Shown piece after piece: positions 11,285 to 21,683 of a stretch of 64,000 nucleotides of DNA; the first letter of the stretch is position 1, and every line of letters begins with the position of its first letter. The stretch covers positions 49,375,924 to 49,439,923 of the forward strand of contig OX393581.1 in assembly GCA_947652605.1 (NCBI GenBank). The letters run 5' to 3'. The notes under the pieces were generated by a model. The model worked only from the letters and a program-made list of their open reading frames with translations. It had not been told where the DNA came from and made no database searches. This DNA comes from Elmis aenea. Its lineage: Eukaryota > Arthropoda > Insecta > Coleoptera > Elmidae. The position numbers and the translations under genes were made by a program.

Positions 11285-12464
11285 ATGACACCCGCTACGT
11301 TTAAAACAGCAAAAAATAATAATGAACCTATTACGGTAATTGATTTATCAAAACATGGCCAAATTTCAACTATATATTTTTCACCGTACGAATTATCTCA
11401 AGATATTTTGCTAATTGCTTTTCCCAATGAAATAATGGTAGCACATTTAAAACTTAAAGTAGGTTATAATCTTTCCTTCATGAAACATTTGCAATAGTTT
11501 TTTTCTGCAGGAAAATGTGGAACTTACAAAACTAAATAACTTCGAACACAGCGTGTCTTGTACAGCTCTAGCCTTATCACCAGATACTTGTCTCGAAATT
11601 TTGCCTAATATCATACTGTTTTGTGCTGGTGGTAGTGACTTTAAACTACGAATTTTTGAAGGCGACTTAACAGAAAATAATACATGCAAGGTAAACACCT
11701 TCTTTAATTGTTGACAGTGACATTATACGATTGCTTTTAGGTTATCGACGCACATTCAAGTTACATCAACGATATAAGCTACGATCCTGAAAATAATTAC
11801 ATAGCTTCAACGAGTGATGATTTTACTGCTAAACTATGGGGCACAACTAATTATAACTGTGTTGCAACTTTTTGTCTATCATCAGCAGGTAAACTTTTAT
11901 CAATTTTCGGCTTTACGCTTTATTAATTGATACTTTTGTGTTAGGTCTGTCGACGTGCTGGCATAGAGAAGATAATTCCAAATTGTTGGTAGCAGAAAAA
12001 AGTGGTTTAATAAGATTTTACAATGTCGACACCCAAAGACCTATTTTATCATTGGATTTTGGAAAACCATTAAGTTCTGCACATTGGGCACCTTCAGATT
12101 CCCAATTAGTTGGTTCTTTGCAACTCGGAGAATTATTGCTATGGGATTTGTTGAGTCCTAGGTAATTTCTACAGTAGCGTAAGTAACATTTGTCACTTTT
12201 TTTTTTTGTTTTAGTTCACCGTCCCATGTAAAATTGCTTTTCACAGAAGCAGGAGGTAGCTTAAAATTTAGTCCTTTAGCTGAACTAGTAGCCATTATAA
12301 ATCGATTAGAAGGATGTGTAAAGGTCATCCATGTTCAAACTCAACAACAACAAATGTCTGCACGAGTCGAATTAACTTCCAACATAGCGTGGCATTTTCG
12401 TTTACCAATTCTTGCTGTAGGAACTGACACAAAACTGTGTTTTTGGAAAGTCACGTCAAGATAA
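11285..12464 (+). CDS. Nup37: Nucleoporin Nup37 (complete, 5 exons)
   Basis: Nup37 is a WD40 beta-propeller subunit of the Nup107-160 (Y) complex of the nuclear pore. Exons are 11285-11458, 11511-11690, 11741-11888, 11945-12161 and 12215-12464, all phase-consistent, giving 322 aa versus about 326 in vertebrates. WD-type blades are visible: FCAGGSDFKLRIFEGD-like, SSYINDISYDPENNYIASTS followed by DDFTAKLW, LLVAEKSGLIRFYNVDT, LGELLLWDL, and a C-terminal ILAVGTDTKLCFWKV. Introns are 50-60 bp. It is divergent from exportin-5 and co-directional with COX6B. Other WD40 proteins are possible in principle, but length and overall blade order fit Nup37. Confidence 0.88.
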
Positions 12465-12484
12465 TATTTTTAAGATTGTTTTAG

Positions 12485-12677
12485 CCACGGTCTACTACAC
12501 AGGTTGGGAAACTCCCATATAAAACCGAATTTTTAAGTCACTTTTGTTCAAAATAAGATCTTCCTAGTGCAAGCACAGGTTCTTAGACTTATCGCCATCT
12601 AACGGATTTTTATGGCTAATGATTCTTAGACATCTCCATCTAGCGGAAGGCTTCCTAACCTGTGCAGTAGACCGTGG
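12485..12677. mobile_element. Short terminal-inverted-repeat element downstream of Nup37
   Basis: CCACGGTCTACTACACAGGTTGGGAA at the left is mirrored by CTTCCTAACCTGTGCAGTAGACCGTGG at the right. TTTTAG directly flanks both sides, a probable 6-bp target duplication. The element begins 20 bp after the Nup37 stop, so it lies in that gene's 3' UTR or just beyond. Confidence 0.82.
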
Positions 12678-12836
12678 TTTTAGCTTACTATTTTAAAATA
12701 TACACATTTGTTTGCATGGCTGTCAAATTTGAAATAAATAGTAAATGAAATGTTTTGTGTATAATATGATCATGTGTGCTTACCTCAGTTTGAATAACAT
12801 TTGTTTTTGATTCTCTGAATTGATGAAAATTTCAAA

Positions 12837-13281
12837 ATGGTAAGATATTTTAATGTTATCAATTGGTAAATAAAAAATTATTGATGATGAAATTTCTTTT
12901 AAAGAAATATTTTTCTTTAAAAAGAATTGCCTTCATAATATATTTACTTTTTAATTTTTACTAAGGCCGATGAAACAGAGGCAAGAAAAGTAATTGTTGA
13001 ACCTCCATTGGATCCCCGGTTCCCCAACTGTAACCAGAGTTATTATTGCTTCGTAATGTTCAACGACTACCATAGATGCATTCGCTTGTTGGGTGAATCG
13101 TAAGAACCTTTCAAACATTGTCAACTACTATTTTTTTAAATGTGTTATTCCCAGATATGCACCCTGTAACATGTTCAAAAAAGGGTACGAGGTTGTTTGC
13201 CCGAGAGATTGGGTGGCAAAATGGCTTCAACAAATGGAAGACGGTAACTACGCCGGCTACCTACCAGAAGTGAAAAAATAA
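12837..13281 (+). CDS. COX6B: Cytochrome c oxidase subunit 6B (complete, 3 exons)
   Basis: COX6B is a small intermembrane-space subunit of respiratory complex IV. Exon 1 is only the start codon (12837-12839); exons 2 and 3 are 12966-13099 and 13155-13281. Splicing gives 87 aa, close to the 86 of human COX6B1. The family signature is clear: DPRFPNCNQ near residue 20, then CFVMFNDYHRC (CX9C) and CNMFKKGYEVVC (CX10C) followed by PRDWV, the twin-cysteine motifs imported by the Mia40 pathway. An additional cysteine sits in FPNCNQ. The single-codon first exon is why the start is easily missed. It converges on the ZFC3H1-like gene, 248 bp apart. Confidence 0.95.
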
Positions 13282-13468
13282 TTATAAAATTGAAATATTT
13301 GTACACGTTTTACAGCAATTAGAATATAAAACAAATATATCTTTTATTAATCAGAAAAATAGGTACATTTTGTATTTCACCGTAACTATATAAAAATTAA
13401 ATTTACAACATTACTAACTACATATCGTAATGGCAACAACTTTGGTAGAGTTTGGTAAACAAAAACAC

Positions 13469-13474
13469 TTTATT
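13469..13474 (-). terminator. Polyadenylation signal AATAAA of the ZFC3H1-like gene
   Basis: The minus strand reads AATAAA 56 nt beyond the stop codon of the ZFC3H1-like gene. Its presence supports the early end of that gene and places its 3' end before the convergent COX6B gene. Confidence 0.55.
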
Positions 13475-13529
13475 TAAAAATAATTCTTTCATTTATATAC
13501 ATATTTAATAGTATTAGGTAACTCTAATG

Positions 13530-16500
13530 TCACAAAAAATGTTTATACGGACATTCGTTATCTTTACATGTACCCAAGAGATCATACGGGCACAACTCTA
13601 TTAAAGGATTGAGGGCCATGGTTTCCCTAAAAAAATTATATAGTAATAATCGTGAATGAAATAACACAACACACCGCACCTGCTGCAATTATCTAAAGGC
13701 GATGTATACTTTGGAAGACAATTTTCTGTTGGTGGAAGTTCGACAAACACTTTCGTAACATCATTAGGATCTAATAAAACATTTTCTTGCTGACATGCGT
13801 TTAAAATCTCTTTATTTTCATTACCGGAAGTTTTACTTTTAGTAATATTCTTTGGTGCCATTTCCAAAATTTGTTTATTTTCGATGCAGCTCACGTTTAA
13901 CGAACTAACATTGCAAATTTCGTCGAGCATTACGTATTTGTTTGGAGTCGACGTTAACGGTCTAGATGTAATTTTTGGCTTATTATTCATACAGATGTTA
14001 CTGGTAGAACTAAAAATTACAATAACAAATAAGTGATCTGTAATCCAGGACCAACAAAAAAAAAGTATTTGACTACTACAAACAAAGAGTTATGTAACGC
14101 TCAAAAAATGCTTGATTTTCATTAAAAAAAAGTTAAGCAACAATACCAACAATTTATAAAAAATAAAACAACTTCCAAATTCGATGAGATTACATAAGTA
14201 CCTCACTTTTATTACAGATAACATAATAATTTATTATTTGTGTAGGTTTTAAAACAAAATCTAAAATGCCTATTTTTGGTAACTTAACCATTTTTCTATC
14301 TTTAATAATAGGCAAGATACCCATGTAATCTCATCGAATTTGGATCTCTCGATACACAAAAAAAATTAACCTAACCTTTTATCAATGTCGTCCTTTTTTG
14401 TCACCAACTGCTCTACTAGTGTAGTAAAATTCTGATGTGAAACTGCAAGTTTAGTTCTAGCTTTCTGTAATTCCTGAAGAAGCCGTTTAATTTCCATTTC
14501 GCTAGCACTACGATCCATACTAGCCTGATGCACTTGATGTAATAACGGTCCCAGCGATTTGTACTTACCTTTCATCTGTAATCTGTTTGAACGCTTAGCA
14601 AGATACAAGTTCGCAATAAAATAAATCGAGTATGGCAAAAACGATTTACCCCGTTCAAGCAGTTATACGATAAAACATCGTCAACTTGAACAAAATAAAT
14701 AAAGTGCCGGTGATAATAAGTACCTTCCATCTTTTTCAACTTGAAGGTCGTCCAAGGTCTTCTTAAGGCTCAAAATGTTCTTTTTTTCCTGCTGGGTGAC
14801 TTTAGGGGTTCTCGTTGTAGCCGGTTCAATGCTACTGGTCTTTGCAGCTTCGATCTTTCCCTTTGCGACTTTTTTAAACAAAGTAGTTCCGATTTTCGAA
14901 TCCAATTTCTGCGAGAGTCGTTTGATTCTCGGCCTTTTTCGTGCATTAATCAGTTGCTGTTTGAGTTTACGGTATTCAACTTGTTGCGAATGGGGCAAAA
15001 GCTTCATGACCGATTTTTCCATTATGTAATCGATCGTCTTGTCTGGGTCACCTTTCTTCGTCATTGGAGGTTCGTTCGTCCGTTGCTTCTCGACTTCAGC
15101 GCGTTGCGTTTTCAAGAACCGTGACACCGTTTCTTTTAAAACGTTACTAGAATCGTTACCTTTTGTAACACATTCCGTGTCCGAATCGGATTCCGCGCTA
15201 ACATTAATTATGAGAGGTTTCACAGCCGACTTAATTAGGGCACTGTTGAGAATATTTCTATTACCAAGGGGTTTTGTGTTACTAATGTTATTTACCGGTT
15301 TGACCTGTACGTTATTAATTTTAAAGTTTGCTTCGTTTTTAATGGTCTTCATTATCGGCTTTATAAGTTTTACATTATTTGACGCATATTTTCCGCTGTA
15401 CGTTTGAGAAACTTTACGTATTTCGGATGTCGGTTTGAGAACCGAAGATTTTTGAACAGTCGTTTTGTTACTACAATTTTTTTCCGAAACTACACTGCTT
15501 TTGGCTGTAATTTTTTTTGATATCGAAGCCAACAGCATGGCACGTAATATGTCGTCGTCTTCTTCATTACATCCATTAGCAACATCCATAGAATTATTTT
15601 CAACAGGCATAAGACTATTTACATTTTCATCGGATTTTATAATAGAATCATTTCGACTACTACAAGCGACCACGTTATTAACGACCTCGTTAACCATATC
15701 CTGAGCAATTACGTAGCTTGTGTTTTCTGTAGATTTTACATCCATAATACTCACCGAATTTTGATTTATCGTTGTAACACTAACTTTGGATACTTGATCT
15801 AATTTCAAATCAGAATTTTTATTAATGAGATCCTGAGTGTTTTCTTTGTTGATTTCTATCAAGTCCTGCTGGTTGGGAAGAGATGGCTCATTTTGATTTT
15901 GCATGGCTTTCTTTTTTTTACGATCCTGATGCTTTTTTAACATGGCCGATTTCAATGCTGCCAAGCGTAACTCTATCAACTCTGTGTCGTTCAAATTATC
16001 AGCTGAATCGGAAGTTTGATTATCAGTTTCAGGTGCAATTTCCATGTCATTATGATGTTCTAATTCCTCACTTGATTTTCCATTGTGTTGCGTTGGTACG
16101 TCGACAACCTGCCCTTGTATTACATCTACATTTACCATAACCTGCATATCAGTTTCAATTATCGATGGTTTATCATCCATTAACGTTACTGCCGAATTTT
16201 TAAATGTGGAAAGTAATGCAAAATCACGCAATTTTGCTATTTCTTGATCATCATCGGATGAATGAGGTGATACCTTCGAAATCATGACTTTTAAACGTGA
16301 TTTTAAATTTTTATGCGATACTTCTTGGGACGTTTCTCTTCTCACAGCTTCTTTAAGTTGCCGCAAATATTTGCGATCAACTTTTCCATCTTCGCTATCT
16401 GTGCTGGAACCTACAGACCTTCTACGATGTCTTGTGTGATAACGCCTAGTGTTTTTAGATATGCTGTCGCTGGATTTCCTCTTTCGTTTTATAGAATCAA

Positions 16501-16771
16501 GGGTCTCAGTCGAATGGTTACGTATGTTTGTACTTTCAGGATGAAAGACTGCACAGCGTTTTCCATTTCGCCCAGGCCTAAGCTTGTAATCACTATCGCT
16601 AACACTACTTAAAGAAACTGCACGCATGAGTTCAGGAGGAGTTACAGACTTACCAAAGTACAAAGGTGAGTTCGGAGACATGGATACATCTGATACATCT
16701 TCAAACTCATCCTCAACTATTTCACCCTCCTCACGCTCTTCAGACCCCAAATTAATCGTATCAACTTCCAT
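13530..16771 (-). CDS. ZFC3H1: ZFC3H1-like zinc-finger protein, ending at the C3H1 finger (4 exons)
   Basis: ZFC3H1 bridges the exosome helicase MTR4 to polyadenylated nuclear RNA (PAXT). Exons: 16771-14724, 14582-14376, 14009-13680, 13626-13530; phases agree, giving 893 aa. The N-terminus is acidic with EEREEGEIVEDEFEDVSD, then a long disordered, Lys/Ser/Asn-rich region, a coiled-coil segment (MEIKRLLQELQKARTKLAV), then LPKYTSPLD and the terminal CPYDLLGTCKDNECPYKH, the hallmark CX7-8CX5CX3H-type putative zinc finger of the family. The stop follows two residues later. Vertebrate ZFC3H1 is about twice as long, with HAT-like repeats after this finger, so the C-terminal half is missing here; no minus-strand ORF downstream could supply it. 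Identification rests on the finger and the acidic N-terminus. Confidence 0.82.
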
Positions 16772-16995
16772 ATTTATTGTTAATACACGTTTTAAGAATC
16801 ATTAGTCACAACGTTAAATAATCTGACAGTTAGTGTCACAATCACCATGTTTATTATCACAAGTCTTGCCAATTTTTTTCCACCAACAAAATTCCCTAAA
16901 CCTGTTGATATGGGAGTATACAGTTAAACATTGTATAATGTTTAAGTAATTATAATTAACGTTATTAACAACAAAATCTTAATATAAAGATCAAA
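16772..16995. promoter_or_regulatory. Short bidirectional promoter region, ZFC3H1 / VPS39
   Basis: Only 224 bp separate the start codons of the divergent ZFC3H1-like gene and VPS39, so both promoters and 5' UTRs must overlap or abut. The sequence is AT-rich with no obvious TATA box that I can call. Confidence 0.55.
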
Positions 16996-19900
16996 ATGCA
17001 CGAAGCTTACCAAGCAGTACAATTGTTAAAACTTTCTGTGCAAATCGAGTCGATCGCAGCATACAGTAAGTTTTTGTTATGACTATGGAGACAGCTGTAA
17101 TCGGATGCTAATGTTTCTTGTTGTAGATGAGAATTTATTAGTGGGGACACGACAGGGACACCTGTTAATGTATGTAGTCGTAGCAAAAGCTGGTGACCAT
17201 CATGACGTGGAACTAATGCGATACAATAAATCGTTCAGTAAAAAACCCATACAGCAATTAGAAGTTGTACCAGAATATCAATTATTAGTTAGTTTAACTG
17301 GTAAAAGAACTGAATTTAATCTTTTTTGTAGTTGTTTACATATAACTTGTTCATTTTTAGACAACATAATACAAGTGCACGACATTAATTCAACAAATTT
17401 TCCAATAATTCATCAAGCCGCTAGAACAAAAGGAGCAAATATATTTACATTGGATTCCAAGGTCTGTAGTAACAACTTTAAGTTAATATGTAATTTTAAG
17501 TAACTATTGTTTCAGAAACAAACTTCATTAACTGGTGAAACAAGTGTTTTGGTGCGAATGTGTGTAGCTGTTAAACGCAAATTGCAGTTGTATTATTGGA
17601 AAAATAATGAGTTCATGCAGCTTGTGGATGATATAAATTTAGTAGACATACCTCGAGCACTTACATGGTGTCAGGAAACTATATGTGTTGGTTTTCGTGG
17701 TGAATACTCATTGTTTGAAGTAAGTATTGCAAAATTGCAACAATCCCGACGTATTGGGCTATTTTGACGTTAATAAAACTAATGTCTATTTCAGCTTGAT
17801 GGGGTACAGAAAGAATTATTCCCAACTAGTAGCAGTAGATCGAGTGATCCTTGTATAATGAAAGTATCGGACACGACATTCGCACTTGGAAGAGAAACCC
17901 AGACTGTTTTAGTTAATGTTAAGGGGGATGCGGAAAAAGCTAAAGCTTTAAGATGGTCGGACGTACCAATTGCAATGGCTTGGGATGAACCATACACCAT
18001 AGGTTTGCTACCAGAATCTGTAGAGGTGCGTAGATAATATTATAATTATGACACAACTGACTTTTGTTTTTGAAGATACAAACAATTGAACCTGGAGGTG
18101 TAGTTCAAAAGTTCGACAATTTACCAAAGGCTAGACTTGTTACGCGGTGTACGCAAGGTCTCTTCTACGTATCTTCTGTAAGTCACGTCTGGTGTTTAAG
18201 TGCCATAGACATTGCTAAACAACGTCAGATGTTACTGAACGACAAGAAGTTTCACCTAGCCTTGAAACTGACGGTAGGTACTGGCATTTTGTGTATAACG
18301 TTTTTTATGTTAATTTCCTTTGTTACAGAAAGTGTCGAACGAAAGCGAAGAAGATAAAAAGGAAAAGATCCACCAGATTCAAACGTTGCTGGCTTACGAT
18401 TTGTTCAACAACAAAGAATTTCATAAAAGCATGAAGGAGTTCTTAAAACTGGGCACAGATCCGTACGATGTGATTCGTTTGTTTCCCGACTTGTTACCCC
18501 AACAGTCGGAATCTGCGGAACCTGTTGAAGCCTCCGCCGGTCTTAATGAACGAGAATTGGAGTCGGGACTGATGGCTTTAATCGAATACCTCACAGAAGT
18601 ACGGCATAAATTACAAGCCGAAACACAGGTAAATTTAAAAAAAATCAAACTATAAGGTGTCCCAGCGTTATATCTAGGGGTTTGGAGCAGAGCACGGAGC
18701 AGTGGAGCAATGGGTTTTTGCCCTGAGCAAATAATTTTCCACTGCTCCAGTTTATTATGTACAATTTTTGAAAAAACTACTGTTTTTCTTCTTTTTTGAA
18801 CATTTGAAGATCAATAATTTGTTTTTTCAAACATTTGTTTAACTTCACTTGTTTGTTAGGGTCAAATATTTTTATTTTTGATTTGACCATCTTCTACATC
18901 TCCGATAAAAACAATTTTTTTAATCAAAAAAGTTTTTAAAAAAATGTTATCTAACAATATTTGGAGCATGGAGCAGGCATTTTGATGCCGGAGCGGAGTA
19001 ATAAAAAAACTGGACTGCTCCAAACCCCTGGTTATATCGGCAAATTTATTATAAATCACCTTGTGTTTAGGCAACCGTCAATGCCAGTGGAAACCTAAAC
19101 GATAAATCAACTCCAAGCAAATCCACCCAGCAACTGCTGCAAATCATCGACACGACGTTATTAAAATGCTACCTACAAACAAACGATGCTCTAGTTGCAC
19201 CTTTATTGCGTCTCAACCACTGCCATCTGGCGGAAACCGAAAGGACGCTCAAGAAACACAAAAAACACAACGAATTAATAATTCTTTATCAAACCAAAGG
19301 TCAACACAGACGCGCCCTGGAACTTTTACAGAGCGGAAAGAGCATAGAAAGAACTGTTAATTACCTACAACATTTGGGAGCCGAGCACGTGGGCCTCATC
19401 CTCGAATTTTCTGACTGGGTACTGCAAGAATCTCCTGAAGAAGGACTTAAGGTTGTTCCTCGATACGTTTATAAATAATATCACGCATATTTATTTGTTG
19501 TATAGATATTCACAGAAGATTTAGCGGAAGTCGAAGCCCTACCACGACCGCGAGTGTTGGATTATTTGTTACGATCTCATCCGCCACTCGTTATCCCGTA
19601 CTTGGAGCACGTGGTGCACACATGGGAAGACACGAATCCTCTATTTCATAACGCTCTGGTGCATCAGTATCGCGAAATTGCTCTTGGCAGCGACGGGCCG
19701 ACTGCACAACACACGCAGAAGAAACTAATTGATTTTTTGCAGAAATCATCAAATTATACCCCCGACACTGTGTTGATGCATTTTCCTACTGATAAGCTCT
19801 TGGAAGAGAGGGCCATAATTTTGGGCAGGTTAGGGAGACATGAGCAGGCTCTTACTATATACGTACGAGCCCTCGGGGATATTCCCAGAGCTGTCATGTA

Positions 19901-20499
19901 CTGTAAGCAAGTTAACGAACGAAACGAACCAGCAGCGCAGGAGGTAGCTACGAAAAAATATAATTTTATCGTCTCAACCTTAATAAAAAATGTTGCAGGT
20001 GTTCGTGTATCTATTAAAATTAATTTTGGAGCCCAACAGTTCGCCCCTGTCTCTTCCCGGCATTATTTTATCACCCAAAACGGCTCAAACGGATTTGGAG
20101 ACGGCACTGCAAGTGCTGGAAGAAAACGCGTCCAAAGTGAATCCCCTTTCGGCCCTCGCAATCATACCTGATGGCGTCCCCGTTTCTCGTATACGTCAAT
20201 TTCTGAAAGCAGCCTTACACAAGTCTGTGCAAGATCGTAGACGGGCCCAACTGTTCAAGGGGTTGTTGTACGCTCAACATTTGCAGTACCAAGAACTGCG
20301 TCTGCAATTACAGAGCCAAAGTGTGCTTATAACTGACCTTAACGTTTGTCCAGTTTGTAAGAAACGGTTCGGGAATCAAAGGTAAGTACCTGCAAATTTT
20401 TTGTCAACGAATTATAAAAATTTCATGATTTTCAGTGCTTTTGTGCGATACCCAAACGGAGATGTGGTCCACTATTCCTGTCATGATAAAAAGCTGTGA
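16996..20499 (+). CDS. VPS39: Vam6/Vps39-like HOPS subunit (complete, 11 exons)
   Basis: VPS39 is a HOPS tethering-complex subunit acting in late endosome-lysosome fusion and binding Rab7. Exons: 16996-17065, 17127-17300, 17361-17461, 17516-17719, 17795-18025, 18076-18273, 18329-18628, 19071-19451, 19506-19943, 19999-20381, 20436-20499; all phases agree, 847 aa (about 875-886 in vertebrates). The N-terminal CNH/citron beta-propeller starts MHEAYQAVQLL and includes ENLLVGTRQGHLLMY. The middle is a helical clathrin-heavy-chain-like solenoid with LRLNHCHLAETERTLKKH and YQTKGQHRRALELLQSG. The C-terminal zinc-binding module is CPVCKKRFG...RYPNGDVVHYSCH. Most introns are 46-61 bp; intron 7 is enlarged by a hAT-type MITE. 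Confidence 0.96.
18675..19030. mobile_element. hAT-type MITE, AGGGGTTTGGAGC family, in VPS39 intron 7
   Basis: Ends TAGGGGTTTGGAGC and GCTCCAAACCCCTG are complementary except for the first base. An exact 8-bp duplication GTTATATC flanks the element (18667-18674 and 19031-19038). Subterminal regions contain repeated GGAGC and its complement. A larger relative is at 61832-62390. Confidence 0.93.
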
Positions 20500-20739
20500 T
20501 TTTGCTTTATTTAGAATAATATTAATTATTTAGTACTCATTACTTTATTGTAATTTTATATTGCACGTCGGTTATAAAGAACCTAAAAGAACTACATTGT
20601 TTTTTTTTTAATTGAAAATATATGCCAATTTGTTTTTGTTTTTTTTTTTTTAGAGCATGTGAAACAATATATGTACAAAAGGTATGGAATATGCTATTTA
20701 TCTCGGTAAATATCCACTTTAGGGATGGGGTCACCTTAA
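20500..20739. other. VPS39 3' flank
   Basis: AT-rich sequence after the VPS39 stop, with poly-T runs. A segment near 20670-20720 (GGTATGGAATATGC...ATCTCGGTAAATATCCACTT) resembles, in inverted orientation, the piece at 4020-4070 in an exportin-5 intron, so it is probably a dispersed repeat. No gene is seen. Confidence 0.45.
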
Positions 20740-21440
20740 AAATAAAGTTGATGCCAAGAGGGCGGAGAATATCGAAAATTTAAAAGATCGTATTAGAGAA
20801 GAGATGAGGTCTAAATTTATTAAAATGAAACCATTGGTGGGGCTATAAATAATAAAGATTTTGTAAACACTAGCGACGTCACATCAATTTATGCAATTCG
20901 GGTCCTTAAGTCCGATTACCTTGCGCCTCCTTTAACTTCTGTGATCCTGATACTCTAAATTCAAATTTATTGAAATGAAACCGTTGCTGGGGCTATAAAT
21001 AATGAAGATTTTGTAAACACTAGTGACGTCACATCAATTTACGCGATTTTGGTCCTTAAGTCCGATTAGCTTGTGCCTCCTTTAACTCCTGTGATCCTGA
21101 TACTCTAAATTCAAATTTATTGAAATGAAACCATTGCTGGGGCTATAGTAAATAAAGATTTTGTAAACACTAGTGACGTCACATCAATTTATGCGATTCT
21201 GGTCCTTAAGTCCGATTACCTTGTACCTCCTTTAGCTTCTGTGATCCTGATACTACAAATTCAAATTTATTGACACGAAACCATTGCTGGGGTTATAGTA
21301 AATAAAGATTTTGTAAACACTAGTGACGTCACCAGTTATGCGATTCTGGTCCTTAAGTTTGATTTTGAATCAATGGTTAAGTTTTCGATGGCGATTTTGT
21401 ATCGGGAGTATCAGGATCACAGAAATTGAAGGAGGTTACG
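20740..21440. repeat. Tandem array with 150-bp period (about four units)
   Basis: The block TCAAATTTATTGAAATGAAACC recurs at about 20811, 20961, 21111 and 21261, an exact 150-bp spacing. Each unit contains GCTGGGGCTATA, AAAGATTTTGTAAACACTAG, TGACGTCACATCAATTTATG and TGTGATCCTGATACT. TGACGTCA is a palindrome. The array ends in an inverted scrap of the unit (GGAGTATCAGGATCACAGAA). It fills the gap between the convergent VPS39 and RALGAPB genes. Confidence 0.9.
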
Positions 21441-21464
21441 GCCTGTTACAGTTCGTATGGTGGT

Positions 21465-21540
21465 AATGCAGTTTCCTGTAATTTTTGCTAGTTTCCTGTA
21501 ACTTTTGCTAGTTTCCTGTAATTTTGGATACAAAATTTTA
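21465..21540. repeat. Short direct repeats TAGTTTCCTGTAA
   Basis: The phrase AGTTTCCTGTAA(T/C)TTTTG is repeated about three times in a row between the 150-bp array and the 3' end of RALGAPB. Confidence 0.7.
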
Positions 21541-21683
21541 CTTAACTTTCGCGTATTGAGGGTTGCTGTTTTCACAGAACACGCTTGTTAAACACAATAC
21601 TTTAATGATAAATAAAATATATTTAAAAGATTATTACAGAAAATAAATATTATAATAAGTATTTTTGCGAAATTACTCTAAAA

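Noticed and set aside
14741..16612. Plus-strand ORFs of 60-130 codons
   Set aside because: They are antisense shadows of the long ZFC3H1-like exon 1, whose minus-strand frame is continuous and carries recognisable domains.
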